A stretch of 64,000 nt of DNA from Thermodesulfobacteriota bacterium (lineage in GTDB: Bacteria > Desulfobacterota > QYQD01), in assembly GCA_031082315.1 (NCBI GenBank), contig JAVHLC010000004.1:1-64000 (forward strand), read 5' to 3'. This document shows, piece by piece, positions 51,809 through 61,626 of this stretch. The translations under genes and the position numbers were made by a program. Under the pieces are notes generated by a model. The model did not search any database. It was given only the letters and a program-made list of their open reading frames with translations, and was not told the origin of the DNA. Numbering within the stretch: position 1 is the stretch's first letter; each line of letters opens with the position of its first letter.

Positions 51809-54235
51809 TTACCCTACCTCGGCCAGCGCCAGACCCTTGGCCCAGCGATCCTCCACAATCTCCCTGAGCGCCCTATGCGTGGGCAGGCTAAGTTCCGGGT
51901 CCTCTTCTATAAGGCGAAAAGCCTCTTCACGGGCCGCCGTCAGGATAGCTATATCCCTCACAATATTGGCCGTCCTCAGCTCAGGCAGTCCGGACTGACG
52001 CGTCCCCAGGAACTCTCCGGGGCCTCTGATCTTCAGGTCCTCTTCAGCGATGCGAAAACCGTCCGTGGTCTCTTCCATCACCCTGAGACGCTGACCGGCA
52101 TCGGAGTCGCGGCCCGGGCGGGCAATAAGAAAACACATTGATTCCCTTTCTCCCCGCCCTACCCGGCCTCGCAGTTGATGAAGCTGTGAGAGGCCAAAGC
52201 GTTCGGCATGCTCGATCACCATAACCGTGGCATTGGGCACATCAACGCCGACCTCCACCACAGTGGTGGAGACAAGCACCTGCACCTCTCCCCGCTTAAA
52301 CCGGTTCATAACCGCCTCTTTGTCCGCCCCTTTGAGGCGACCATGGAGAAGGCCCACTGCATAATCCGGAAAGACCTCCTTTTGCAGGCGCTCAGCCATC
52401 TCCTTGGCATTAAGCAGGTCCAGGGTCTCCGACTCTTCAACCAGGGGATAGATAATATATGCCTGCCCGCCCCTGGCCAGTTCACGCCGCACCATTTCAT
52501 AAACCCGCGGACGAGCCCCTTCTGCATACACCTTTGTCTGTACGGGCTTCCGTCCCATGGGAAGTTCGTCTATTATAGAGACATCCAGGTCGCCGTAGAG
52601 GGTCATGGAAAGCGTGCGCGGTATAGGAGTGGCAGTCATGACCAGGACATCCGGCCATAAAGGCCGGCCGCAGGCCGGGCTTGGCCCTTTTTCCTTCAAG
52701 GCCGCCCGCTGCAAGACACCGAAGCGATGCTGCTCATCGACAATTACCAGCCCCAGCCGGCCAAACTCAAGACCCTCCTGGATCAGGGCGTGCGTCCCTA
52801 TGACCAGGCAGGGATTACCCTGACTCACATCACGGTATAACTCCTTTCTGGCGGCAGGAGGCGTACTGCCGGTAAGAAGATAGGCAGGCACAGACAGACC
52901 TTCCACCATCTTTTCGAAACTAGCGTAATGCTGTCCGGCCAGGATTTCCGTCGGCGCCATCATGGCCGCCTGAAAACCGTTACCAATGGCCGTCATGGCC
53001 GCAGCAAAGGCCACCACGGTCTTACCGCTGCCCACATCTCCCTGCACCAGCCTGTGCATGGGATAGGGCCTGCCCATATCTTTTTCGATCCCGGCCAGGA
53101 CGCGCCTCTGGGCCCGGGTCAGCGGGAAAGGGAGCCCGGACATGAAATCCTGAAAAAGCCCGGGCTGACTCTTGAAGGCAATTCCCTTTTGTCTGGCCGT
53201 GCGCCTGCGTCGGAGGGCCAGACCCAGCTCCAGGAAAAAAAACTCGTCAAAGATCAGGCTATGGTGATAAGTATTCTTACCTTCTGTAAGGGCCTTCAGG
53301 CCGGTATCATCACCCGGAAAATGGAGAATAGAAAGGGCCCGGGGGAGCGAGACGAGCTTTCTTCGCCGCAATATATCCGCAGGTATAAAACTTTCCGTGG
53401 CATAAGCATACGCGGTAACAGCGCCATCTAGGATGCGCCGCATCTGCCTCTGCGATATCCCCTCTGTCTCTGAATAAACGGGTATGATCCGGCCGAAACT
53501 GGTATCTTTGCCTTCCTCGCTATCCAGGATTTCTATGTCCGGATGGATAAATTCCCTTTGTTGACGGAAGGAGTGCACCTCGCCGGAAAGGATCACCTTC
53601 AGTCCTCTTTTATATGCCCGCTCCATATATACATGGGAGAAGTTAAACCACTTGGCGGAAATCTGGCCGGTCCGGTCACGAACGATCATTTCAAACACCG
53701 CCCTGCGGCTTAACGGGTAACGAATAGTGCCGGATAAGACAATCTCACCTACTGCTACCGCCCTTTGGCCCACCTTAAGGTCAGCGATCTTTGTAACCGC
53801 CCTTCTATCGTCATAGGTGCGCGGTATAAACAAAAGGATATCTTCCAGGGTCTTGATGCCCTTCCGGGCCAGCCTGCCAGACCGGCCTTTACCCACTCCC
53901 TTTAGAAACTGGACATCCTGTGCCAATATCTTTCTGTCTTGCCGGTATTTCCTTAAGAGGACCTCTGCGGCCAAGCCGGATAATTCCCTCAGGGCCTTTG
54001 CTACCCTTTCCCGCCTATCCGGCAAGGCCTTTCCTTCATAGTCCTGGAATAGCCTTTTTATATCCAGCAACCTGACCTTCGCTTCTTCAGGTATGTCCTG
54101 AGATAAAAGCTGATCGACCGCTCCGGTTATCGTAGCGCCTAATTTCTTTACCGCCCCCAGGTTGGCAAAATCTTCCTTCGCAACGAAGAGGAGCGGATTA
54201 AGAAGGCAATCAAAATAAAAGGCGAGATGGGGCAT
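51809..54235 (-). CDS. recG: ATP-dependent DNA helicase RecG
   Basis: 808 residues, longer than the ~690-residue enterobacterial protein because of an N-terminal helical extension of ~110 residues, common in this lineage. OB-fold wedge domain ('GQRAVAVGEIVLSGTIRYPLSRRAVFEMIVRDRTGQISAKWFN'), Walker A 'LVQGDVGSGKTVVA', DExH box 'VIVDEQHRFG', 'VMTATPIPRTL' and the helicase C domain with 'QLRGRVGRGE'. It regresses stalled replication forks. GGGAG lies 8 bases upstream of the ATG. Confidence 0.97.
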   Translation of the reverse strand: MPHLAFYFDCLLNPLLFVAKEDFANLGAVKKLGATITGAVDQLLSQDIPEEAKVRLLDIKRLFQDYEGKALPDRRERVAKALRELSGLAAEVLLRKYRQDRKILAQDVQFLKGVGKGRSGRLARKGIKTLEDILLFIPRTYDDRRAVTKIADLKVGQRAVAVGEIVLSGTIRYPLSRRAVFEMIVRDRTGQISAKWFNFSHVYMERAYKRGLKVILSGEVHSFRQQREFIHPDIEILDSEEGKDTSFGRIIPVYSETEGISQRQMRRILDGAVTAYAYATESFIPADILRRRKLVSLPRALSILHFPGDDTGLKALTEGKNTYHHSLIFDEFFFLELGLALRRRRTARQKGIAFKSQPGLFQDFMSGLPFPLTRAQRRVLAGIEKDMGRPYPMHRLVQGDVGSGKTVVAFAAAMTAIGNGFQAAMMAPTEILAGQHYASFEKMVEGLSVPAYLLTGSTPPAARKELYRDVSQGNPCLVIGTHALIQEGLEFGRLGLVIVDEQHRFGVLQRAALKEKGPSPACGRPLWPDVLVMTATPIPRTLSMTLYGDLDVSIIDELPMGRKPVQTKVYAEGARPRVYEMVRRELARGGQAYIIYPLVEESETLDLLNAKEMAERLQKEVFPDYAVGLLHGRLKGADKEAVMNRFKRGEVQVLVSTTVVEVGVDVPNATVMVIEHAERFGLSQLHQLRGRVGRGERESMCFLIARPGRDSDAGQRLRVMEETTDGFRIAEEDLKIRGPGEFLGTRQSGLPELRTANIVRDIAILTAAREEAFRLIEEDPELSLPTHRALREIVEDRWAKGLALAEVG

Positions 54236-54440
54236 ATATATCTCCCATGCGTTGCCGGATAAAAAATCTCCTCATGCGGTCTTTATAAAGCCGGTTTACT
54301 CTTGACAACGTCCGGGAATAGTAGCATATATTCATGTTTTGTAAAAGATATTACAGGCTGAATATAGTGCCCCGTCGAAGTCAGCGTGGGTGAAGTTATA
54401 TTGCCATCAAGGCATTAGACAAAACATAATCGAAAGAGCC

Positions 54441-54560
54441 TCTTGCAAAACTCCATTTTTTGTCATTCCTGCAACGCTTTTGAGCGGGAATCTGGTTTTA
54501 TTCAAGTAAAAACCATATCCCCGATAGAATCATTCGGGGATGACAGACAATTTTGCAAGA
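54441..54560. repeat. palindromic element with TCTTGCAAAA / TTTTGCAAGA ends
   Basis: TCTTGCAAAA (54441) and TTTTGCAAGA (54560) enclose TGTCATTCC...GGATGACAG arms and a CCCCGATAGAATCATTCGGGG hairpin. It lies alone in the 377-base gap between recG and the aminotransferase gene, which holds nothing else recognisable. MITE-like. Confidence 0.75.
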
Positions 54561-54612
54561 ACCTCGAAAGTTAAAATAAAATCCAAACAATCAATAAAGG
54601 AACTATAGACTG

Positions 54613-55764
54613 ATGCAAAAAAAATATCTATTCGCCCCCGGGCCGGTGTCCATAGCCCCGAGCACCTTGCTCGCCATGGCCCAACCTATTATTCATCACC
54701 GGGCGCCGCAGTTTGCCGCTATACTGCGTGAGGTCGAAGAAGGGCTCAAGTATCTCTTCCAGACAAAAAACGACGTCCTTATCTTTGCCTCTTCCGGCAC
54801 CGGGGCCATGGAAGGGGCCGTAACCAACACGTTATCCAAAGGCGACAAGGCCCTGGTCGTCCGGGGCGGTAAATTCGGAGAGCGCTGGACGGAAATCTGT
54901 GAGGCCTACGGCGTTACGGCTATAAATATAGACGTAACGTGGGGTGAGGCGGTAGATCCTGCCCTTATCCGTTCCGCCCTGGAAGCGGATAGAAGCATCA
55001 AGGCCGTATTCATTCAGGCCCATGAGACATCCACCGGTGTAAAGCACCCCATAAAGGAAGTAGGCGAGGTCGTCAGGGCCTATCCTGACACCATACTGGT
55101 CGTAGATGCCATCTCCGCCCTGGGCGTCTTTGACATCGCGGTCGATGAGTGGGGTTTGGATATCGTCGTGGCCGGTTCCCAGAAGGCATTTTGCTTGCCT
55201 CCGGGTCTGGCCTTCGCCAGCGTCAGCCCCAAGGCCTGGCAACTGGTCGAAAAGTCAAACCTGCCCAAATATTATTTCAATTTCCTTAAGGAAAGGAAAT
55301 CCCTTAAAAAAGACCAGACCGCTTATACCCCGGCGGTTTCCCTGATCGCAGGTCTAATAGAAGTACTGATTAGCATAAAAAAAGAGGGTCTGGAAAAATT
55401 ATTCGCCCATCATCGCCTGCTGGCCGAAGCGGCGCGTAAGGCCGTATCCGCCATGGGGCTCGAACTCTATACGGCAGTTCCCTCGGAGGCCGTCACGGTA
55501 GTTCGGGCGCCGCAAGGCGTGGACGGGCAACAGGTCGTCAAGTTACTGCGTGAGAAGTACGGCATAACCATTGCCGGTGGCCAGGGTGAGGCCAAGGGCA
55601 AGATATTCCGCATCTCTCACATGGGATATACCGACAGGTTCGAACTCATACTCGTACTCTCGGCTGTGGAGATAGTCTTAAAAGAACTTGGTTACCCTAT
55701 GGAATTGGGCAGCGGGGTCAGGGCCGCGGAAGAACATCTCTTCCAGCACAGGGATGTAGCTTAA
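54613..55764 (+). CDS. class V aminotransferase (alanine/serine-glyoxylate type)
   Basis: 383 residues. PLP-dependent fold type I: 'FASSGTGAMEGAVTN' (cofactor loop), 'LVVDAISALG' (Asp), and the Schiff-base Lys in 'VVAGSQKAFCLPPGLAF'. The N-terminus 'LFAPGPVSIAPSTLLAMAQPIIHHRAPQF' marks the serine-pyruvate/alanine-glyoxylate group. serA follows 25 bases later, suggesting it provides the transamination step in a serine/glycine pathway, perhaps in place of SerC, but substrate specificity cannot be read directly. Confidence 0.92.
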   Translation: MQKKYLFAPGPVSIAPSTLLAMAQPIIHHRAPQFAAILREVEEGLKYLFQTKNDVLIFASSGTGAMEGAVTNTLSKGDKALVVRGGKFGERWTEICEAYGVTAINIDVTWGEAVDPALIRSALEADRSIKAVFIQAHETSTGVKHPIKEVGEVVRAYPDTILVVDAISALGVFDIAVDEWGLDIVVAGSQKAFCLPPGLAFASVSPKAWQLVEKSNLPKYYFNFLKERKSLKKDQTAYTPAVSLIAGLIEVLISIKKEGLEKLFAHHRLLAEAARKAVSAMGLELYTAVPSEAVTVVRAPQGVDGQQVVKLLREKYGITIAGGQGEAKGKIFRISHMGYTDRFELILVLSAVEIVLKELGYPMELGSGVRAAEEHLFQHRDVA

Positions 55765-55789
55765 AGGATTAGACTGCAAGGAGCCAATG

Positions 55790-57370
55790 ATGAAAGTACT
55801 GGTCAGCGATAATCTATCCCCTAAAGGCATCGAGATACTGAAACATGCCGGTCTTAAGGTGGTCTTCAAGACCGGACTCAAGCCGGAAGAACTCAAGAAA
55901 GAGATAAAAGACTGTGATGGCCTGGTCATCCGGAGCGCCACTAAAGTGACCCCGGACATTATCGGGGCCGCCGGGAAACTCAAGGTCATTGGCCGGGCGG
56001 GCATCGGACTGGACAATGTGGATATACCGGCGGCCAGCAAAAAGGGCATTATTGTAATGAATACGCCGGGCGGTAACGTGGTTACCACTGCCGAGCACAC
56101 CATAGCCATGCTTCTGACCCTCTCCCGGAACATTCCCCAGGCTACTACTTCCATGAAGGCCGGCAAATGGGAAAAGAAAAAATTTACCGGACGGGAAGTA
56201 TTCAATAAGACCCTGGGCATTATCGGTATCGGACGGATCGGCAGTATCGTCGCCGACCGCGCCCGCGGTCTAAAAATGCACGTCATAGCCTATGATCCAT
56301 ACATCAGGCCGGAAACTGCCGAGAAGCTGGGGGTAGGGCTGGTATCTCTGGACGACCTTTATACCCGTTCCGACTATATCTCCATCCATGTCCCCCTGAC
56401 TAAGGATACGAAAGAATTGATCAATAGAGAATCATTCGCCAAAATGAAGGATGGGGTCATGTTGATTAACTGCTCACGCGGAGGTATTGTGGATGAAGGG
56501 GCCCTTCATGAGGCCATGCAGAGCGGCAAGGTAGCCGGTGCGGCCCTGGATGTCTTTGCCCAGGAACCACCTCCGGAGTCCTACCCTTTATTTACTATGG
56601 ATAAATTTATATGCACGCCGCACCTTGGCGCCGCTACCGAAGAGGCCCAGGAAAATGTAGCCGTAGCCATAGCCAACCAACTGGTTGATTTTCTCAAAAA
56701 CGGTAATATCTCCAATGCGGTCAATTTTCCTTCTGTAAGTTCCGATGTACTGGCCAGCATTCAGCCTTACCTGACCCTGGTCGAGAAGATGGGCAGTTTC
56801 CAGATGCAGATAGCCAAGGGCGGCATCCAGGAAGTGACTATCGAATATGTCGGCGACGTCGCCAATATGGATACCCGGCCGATAACTATAGCGATGTTGA
56901 AGGGCCTGTTCGCTCCCATCTTGAAGCACGACGTCAATTTCGTTAATGCGCCTATTATTGCCAAGGAACGGGGTGTAAAGGTCACAGAGTTAAAGAGCAC
57001 GACAACCGAAGATTTTACCAATCTTATAACCCTGCGCGTCAAAACACCGCAGGAAGAAAACGCCCTCTCCGGAACGATCTTCGGCAAAAAAGAGCTGCGC
57101 CTGGTCAGGATAAACACCTTCCGCCTGGAAGCGGTGCTGGAAGGACACATGCTCTTTATTTATAACATAGATGAGCCGGGGGTCATTGGGGCTATCGGTA
57201 CGACCATGGGCGAGGCCGGTTTAAATATCGCCCGTATGCACGTTGGCCAGGAGACAGGACCGGGCAGAAATGTCATCCTGTTAAATACAAACGCCCCGGT
57301 GTCGGCTAAGGTGCTCAAGGAAATGCTTAAAATACCACAGGTGGTGTCGGCACAACCGCTTGAATTCTAA
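55790..57370 (+). CDS. serA: D-3-phosphoglycerate dehydrogenase
   Basis: 526 residues, the long form with an ASB domain and a C-terminal ACT domain. NAD-binding 'GIIGIGRIGSIVADRARGLKM', catalytic Arg in 'NCSRGGIVDE', Glu in 'FAQEPP' and His in 'CTPHLGAATEEAQ'. The ACT domain begins near 'GHMLFIYNIDEPGVIGAIG'. First enzyme of serine synthesis, usually inhibited by serine. The ATG at 55790 is 6 bases after AAGGAG and preferred over the ATG at 55787. Likely one operon with the aminotransferase gene. Confidence 0.97.
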   Translation: MKVLVSDNLSPKGIEILKHAGLKVVFKTGLKPEELKKEIKDCDGLVIRSATKVTPDIIGAAGKLKVIGRAGIGLDNVDIPAASKKGIIVMNTPGGNVVTTAEHTIAMLLTLSRNIPQATTSMKAGKWEKKKFTGREVFNKTLGIIGIGRIGSIVADRARGLKMHVIAYDPYIRPETAEKLGVGLVSLDDLYTRSDYISIHVPLTKDTKELINRESFAKMKDGVMLINCSRGGIVDEGALHEAMQSGKVAGAALDVFAQEPPPESYPLFTMDKFICTPHLGAATEEAQENVAVAIANQLVDFLKNGNISNAVNFPSVSSDVLASIQPYLTLVEKMGSFQMQIAKGGIQEVTIEYVGDVANMDTRPITIAMLKGLFAPILKHDVNFVNAPIIAKERGVKVTELKSTTTEDFTNLITLRVKTPQEENALSGTIFGKKELRLVRINTFRLEAVLEGHMLFIYNIDEPGVIGAIGTTMGEAGLNIARMHVGQETGPGRNVILLNTNAPVSAKVLKEMLKIPQVVSAQPLEF

Positions 57371-57395
57371 ACAGTTTCGTGGCAATATAACTGGT

Positions 57396-57566
57396 GCTCA
57401 TCCGGAAACTACTGTTTCCGGCTTCACGCTTTCAGCGATCAGCGATTAGCTGTCAGCATGTTTGTTAACCGTTAACCGTTAACCGTTGTCCGACATTTTC
57501 TTTCGGTAAACGGTCAACAGTGAACGGTGGACCGGCTTCCTGCTGATAGCTGAGTGCTGAAAGCTA
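57396..57566. repeat. hairpin plus nested word-array repeat (copy 3, inverted)
   Basis: TCCGGAAACTACTGTTTCCGG hairpin, TCAGCGATCAGC arms, then three GTTAACC units, GTTGTCCGACATTTTCTTTC, GGTCAACAGTGAACGGTGG, and GCTGATAGCTGA arms. The inverse of the copies at 26006 and 35164. Confidence 0.8.
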
Positions 57567-57616
57567 ATTTAGAGTTTTTGGCTTTTCAGATGAAAACTAC
57601 TCAGGGATAATCGGCC

Positions 57617-58003
57617 ATGAACGAGGACAAAGAAAAAGGATATACGGTAAGAGACAGGCGTAGTTTCTCCCAGGAAAAGTCAGGGCAGGAGACTACCGCC
57701 GCTTCAAAAGAAAGGCCGGCAGGAGAGGAGATACCGAAGGAATCCAAACGGCCCACTGTCTTGCCGCCGGTTGATTTTTCCACCCTTATCTTCTCTCTTA
57801 ATACCTCTGCCCTGGTTCACCTGGGTGAAATAGCCGATCCGGTCACCGGGAAAAGGGAAATAGACCTAGTTTTTGCCAAGCATACTATAGATACCATTGC
57901 CATGTTGCAAGAAAAAACCAGGGGCAACCTGACCAAAGACGAAGAAGCCCTGATCCAGCATATCCTGTATGACCTCCGCATGCGTTATGTTCGTGAGGTC
58001 TAA
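57617..58003 (+). CDS. DUF1844-family protein
   Basis: 128 residues. The N-terminal ~50 residues are charged and probably disordered. The rest matches DUF1844: 'PPVDFSTLIFSLNTSALVHLGEIADPVTGKREIDLVFAKHTIDTIAMLQEKTRGNLTKDEEALIQHILYDLRMRYV'-type pattern. Function unknown. It lies 30 bases before the htrA-like gene on the same strand, so the two are probably co-transcribed. Confidence 0.9.
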   Translation: MNEDKEKGYTVRDRRSFSQEKSGQETTAASKERPAGEEIPKESKRPTVLPPVDFSTLIFSLNTSALVHLGEIADPVTGKREIDLVFAKHTIDTIAMLQEKTRGNLTKDEEALIQHILYDLRMRYVREV

Positions 58004-58033
58004 GGTCTAATAAAGGTCCCAAGAGGCATCCCT

Positions 58034-59488
58034 ATGGATAATAAGAAAAAACGCCAGCTTACCTTAATTGCCGTGGCATTAGCGTCCATAGTCTTTGGTC
58101 TGGCTCTGGCCTCTCGTTTTGATCTCATGGGAAGTCCGGCGGCCTCAAATACAGTGAATCCCCAGGCGCTGCCGGCATCCTTTGCAAGTTTAGTGAAGGC
58201 GGTAAGCCCGGCGGTCGTTAATATAAGCGCCGTCCGCACCATCAAGGGCGGAGGACGGGTATTCCGCCATTTTATGGGGCCATCTGATAAAAATGACCCC
58301 TTCCGGGATTTCTTCGAGAAATTCTTCGGCGATCAATCCCCTGAACGTGACCTGAAACAGCGTAGTTTAGGATCGGGCATCATTATCGATAAGGATGGGT
58401 ATATCATAACCAACAACCATGTGATTGAGCACGCTGACCAGATAAAGGTGCGGCTGGCGGATGAGAGAGAATTTTCGGCAGAGATCATCGGCCGGGATCC
58501 CAAGACAGACCTGGCTCTGATTAAAATCGATTCCTTCCGCGACCTCCCATCGGTAACCTTGGGTGATTCAGATGCCCTTTCCATCGGGGATTGGGTAATA
58601 ACCATCGGCAATCCCTTTGGCTTAAACCACACTGTGACCGCCGGCATTGTCAGCGCCAAGGGAAGGATTATCGGGGCCGGGCCGTACGATGACTTCATCC
58701 AGACAGACGCCTCTATTAACCCCGGTAATAGCGGGGGTCCACTTTTGAATGTCAAAGGGGAAGTAGTCGGTATCAATACCGCTATAGTAGCCACCGGCCA
58801 GGGTATTGGTTTCGCCATCCCGATCAATATAGCCAAAGAAATTATTGTCCAGTTAAAGGAAAAACGAAGGGTAGTCCGGGGATGGCTGGGTGTGGCTATC
58901 CAGAAAATGACCCCTGAATTGGCCCGTTCTTTCGGCATCAAAGAAGGCAGGGGCGCCTTGGTGGGCGACGTCTTTGCCGGAAGCCCGGCCGAGAAATCAA
59001 ATATTAAACGCGGTGACGTGATAATCGAATTCGACGGGAAGAAAATAGACGAAATGTCGGACTTGCCGCGCCTCGTGGCAAACACTCCAGTCGGGAAAAC
59101 AGTCCTTATAAAAATTATTCGCGACGGGCAGGAACAGGGTTTAACCGCGAAGATTTCCGAAATGAAAGAGGAGAAACCGCCTGTTGCCAAAACTGAGGTG
59201 GAGAGAAAAATCGGTCTAAGCGTCCAGGAAATCACACCCGAGATAGCCGAGGAATTAGGACTTGAAGATGAGACCGGCGTTATCGTCACAGGCGTCGCGC
59301 CGGGCAGCCCGGCAGAAGATGCTGATTTCAATCAGGGAGACATTATCAAAGAAATCAATCGCAAGAGTATAAAAAATCTGAAAGACTACCGGATGGCCAT
59401 GGACAAAGCGGCTAAAGAGGATGCCATCTTATTCCTTGTACAGCGCGAAGGGCAAACCTTGTATCTGAGTATTACCCCGGGTGAATAA
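58034..59488 (+). CDS. periplasmic serine protease, HtrA/DegP family
   Basis: 484 residues. N-terminal membrane/signal helix (residues ~9-27), trypsin-like domain with the catalytic triad His in 'YIITNNHVIEHAD', Asp in 'DPKTDLALIKI' and Ser in 'NPGNSGGPLLN', followed by two PDZ domains (~285-375 and ~390-484). It degrades or refolds damaged envelope proteins. The start ATG at 58034 has a weak AGAGG leader. The repeat-rich gap to ispE follows. Confidence 0.95.
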   Translation: MDNKKKRQLTLIAVALASIVFGLALASRFDLMGSPAASNTVNPQALPASFASLVKAVSPAVVNISAVRTIKGGGRVFRHFMGPSDKNDPFRDFFEKFFGDQSPERDLKQRSLGSGIIIDKDGYIITNNHVIEHADQIKVRLADEREFSAEIIGRDPKTDLALIKIDSFRDLPSVTLGDSDALSIGDWVITIGNPFGLNHTVTAGIVSAKGRIIGAGPYDDFIQTDASINPGNSGGPLLNVKGEVVGINTAIVATGQGIGFAIPINIAKEIIVQLKEKRRVVRGWLGVAIQKMTPELARSFGIKEGRGALVGDVFAGSPAEKSNIKRGDVIIEFDGKKIDEMSDLPRLVANTPVGKTVLIKIIRDGQEQGLTAKISEMKEEKPPVAKTEVERKIGLSVQEITPEIAEELGLEDETGVIVTGVAPGSPAEDADFNQGDIIKEINRKSIKNLKDYRMAMDKAAKEDAILFLVQREGQTLYLSITPGE

Positions 59489-59490
59489 TA

Positions 59491-59660
59491 ACCGTATCTG
59501 TTTACCGTTATCGGTTCACCGTTGTCCGTAAGGACCTGAAAAGTTTTTTTGGTGAACAGGCAATGGTGAGCATATTTCCCGTTATTAGTCCGCCGGTCTC
59601 CGTGAAAAACGCGAAAACCGTCTTTTTCGGTGAACGGTGAACGGACAACGGTGAACGATT
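59491..59660. repeat. ACCGTT / AACGGT word-array repeat upstream of ispE
   Basis: TTACCGTTATCGGTTCACCGTTGTCCG on the left and GGTGAACGGTGAACGGACAACGGTGAACG on the right form imperfect inverted arms. The right arm contains the ispE start codon. Confidence 0.65.
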
Positions 59661-60490
59661 ATATTACCCTTTATGCGCCTGCCAAGATAAACCTTTTCTT
59701 AAGAGTGACCGGGAAAAGGCCTGACGGGTATCACTCGCTCTTTACCCTTTTTCAAAAGGTGACTTTATTTGACTGCATAATTATCAGAAAAGTGGAAAGG
59801 GGAATAAATCTGTCCTGTCCTCAGGGCACGGTGCCTGAAGATGAGACGAATATTGCTTATCAGGCCGCTTCTCTTTTTTATAAAGTCACCGGCTTATTAC
59901 CGGGTGTTGACATCGAAATCCGAAAAAATATCCCTGTAGCAGCCGGCTTGGGCGGTGGAAGCAGCGACGCGGCCTGTGTACTGAATGGATTGCAGGAGGT
60001 GTACGGAAATCCCTGCGCCCGGGCTAATCTCAGATCCATAGGCAGCAAATTGGGGGCAGACGTACCGTTTCTTCTTGAACCCTGTACCATGGCTATCGGG
60101 CGTGGAATCGGAGATCAACTGGAGCCTATTTACTCATCTCCTCCGCTATGGTTTGTGCTTATAAGTCCTTGTTTTCCTGTTAGTACTAAATGGGCTTATA
60201 AAAATTTAAAGTTGACAACCGGAGAAAATCTTTTTATCTTCTCGCCCGAAGACATTATCAATATAGAACAATTTCTACATAACGACTTAGAAGAGGTTAC
60301 TGCCTCAGAGTATCCGGTTATTCATATTATGAAGAAATCTCTGCTTTCCTATGGGGCTGAGGGGACATTGATGACAGGAAGCGGCCCCACAGTATTCGGG
60401 CTTTTTAAGGAGGAAGAAAAAGCCCGGCTAGCCTATGAAAGGCTAAGGTCCAATTCAGACTGGACAGTTTACCTCGTAAGATCATTATAA
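59651..60490 (+). CDS. ispE: 4-diphosphocytidyl-2-C-methyl-D-erythritol kinase
   Basis: 279 residues. GHMP kinase: 'YAPAKINLFLRVTGKRPDGYHSL' at the N-terminus, ATP loop 'IPVAAGLGGGSSDAACVL', and 'LMTGSGPTVFGLF' near the end. Phosphorylates CDP-ME in the MEP pathway. The only usable starts are GTG at 59651 or 59630, both inside a word-array repeat and without a ribosome site; 59651 gives the usual N-terminal length. Confidence 0.93.
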   Translation: MNDYITLYAPAKINLFLRVTGKRPDGYHSLFTLFQKVTLFDCIIIRKVERGINLSCPQGTVPEDETNIAYQAASLFYKVTGLLPGVDIEIRKNIPVAAGLGGGSSDAACVLNGLQEVYGNPCARANLRSIGSKLGADVPFLLEPCTMAIGRGIGDQLEPIYSSPPLWFVLISPCFPVSTKWAYKNLKLTTGENLFIFSPEDIINIEQFLHNDLEEVTASEYPVIHIMKKSLLSYGAEGTLMTGSGPTVFGLFKEEEKARLAYERLRSNSDWTVYLVRSL

Positions 60491-60494
60491 CAGT

Positions 60495-60569
60495 TGGGGT
60501 GTCGTCAAGCGGTAAGACACGGGTCTTTGGAACCCGCATTCGGAGGTTCGAATCCTCCCACCCCAGCCA
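60495..60569 (+). tRNA. tRNA-Gln (TTG)
   Basis: 75 bases with encoded CCA. Acceptor TGGGGTG/CACCCCA, D-arm with CAAGCGGTAAGAC, anticodon stem CGGGT/ACCCG with anticodon TTG, T-arm GGAGG/CCTCC. It sits five bases after ispE and before prs, a common neighbourhood. Confidence 0.97.
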
Positions 60570-60572
60570 ATT

Positions 60573-60660
60573 AACGTTCACTGTTCACTGTTGACCGTTC
60601 ACCGTTCACCGCAAGAGCAAATTCTTCTCGGTCAACGGTAAACGGTTAACGGTCAACGGA
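60573..60660. repeat. GTTCACTGTT / AACGGT word-array repeat
   Basis: CGTTCACTGTTCACTGTTGACCG words face GGTCAACGGTAAACGGTTAACGG words, giving an imperfect hairpin between tRNA-Gln and prs. Confidence 0.65.
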
Positions 60661-60675
60661 TATTAGGTGCAGAAG

Positions 60676-61617
60676 ATGATCAACAGACTCAAGATATTCT
60701 CCGGCAACTCCAATCTACCCCTGGCACATGCTATATGTCGCTATCTGGGTATGGAATTGGGTAAGGCCGTTGTCCGCACTTTCAGTGATGGCGAAACCAT
60801 GGTCGAAATAGGAGAAAATGTACGCGGCAGCGATGTATTCGTGATTCAACCCACCTGCCCTCCTGTAAACCAAAATCTAATGGAATTGCTTATTATGATC
60901 GACGCCCTGCGCCGGGCCTCGGCCAGGCGGATTACTGCCGTCATCCCCTACTATGGCTACGGCCGCCAGGACAGAAAAGTGGCTCCGCGCACGCCGATAA
61001 CCGCAAAACTGGTGGCAGATCTAATAACTACGCCAGGCGCACGCCGCGTCCTGGCCATGGACCTCCATGCCGGACAAATCCAGGGTTTTTTCAATATACC
61101 CGTGGACAATCTTTTCGCTGCCCCCGTGCTCCTGGAATATATACGCGAGCATTTTCTTGAGAATCTGGTCATGGTATCTCCTGATGCCGGGGGCGTAGAG
61201 AGAACCAGGGCCTTTGCCAAACGACTGGAGGCACAACTGGCTATTATTGATAAACGCCGGGAACGACCGAATGAATCACAGGTAATGAATATCATCGGCA
61301 ATGTAAAAGGTAAAAATGTGGTTATACTTGATGACATGGTAGATACGGCCGGGACACTCTGTCAGGCCGCTCAGGCCCTGCAGGAGCACGGGGCGAAGGT
61401 GATACACGCCTGTACCACACACCCGGTTTTATCCGGCCCGGCTATCAAACGTATCGAAGCCTCACCTATAAGTAAACTGATAGTCACAGACACTATTCCC
61501 CTCGGGCCGGAGGCCCAAAAATGCCGGAAGATCGAGGTATTATCTGTAGCAGGACTCCTGGGGGAAGCCATCCAACGTATTCATAATGAAGATTCCGTAA
61601 GTTCTTTGTTTGTTTAG
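60676..61617 (+). CDS. prs: ribose-phosphate pyrophosphokinase
   Basis: 313 residues. '[21 protein letters not shown]', '[10 protein letters not shown]', the signature '[18 protein letters not shown]', and the PRPP loop '[14 protein letters not shown]'. Makes PRPP from ribose 5-phosphate and ATP. Start at ATG 60676 with AGGTG 6 bases upstream; a GTG at 60667 is possible. Confidence 0.97.
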   Translation: MINRLKIFSGNSNLPLAHAICRYLGMELGKAVVRTFSDGETMVEIGENVRGSDVFVIQPTCPPVNQNLMELLIMIDALRRASARRITAVIPYYGYGRQDRKVAPRTPITAKLVADLITTPGARRVLAMDLHAGQIQGFFNIPVDNLFAAPVLLEYIREHFLENLVMVSPDAGGVERTRAFAKRLEAQLAIIDKRRERPNESQVMNIIGNVKGKNVVILDDMVDTAGTLCQAAQALQEHGAKVIHACTTHPVLSGPAIKRIEASPISKLIVTDTIPLGPEAQKCRKIEVLSVAGLLGEAIQRIHNEDSVSSLFV

Positions 61618-61626
61618 GAGGAATAA

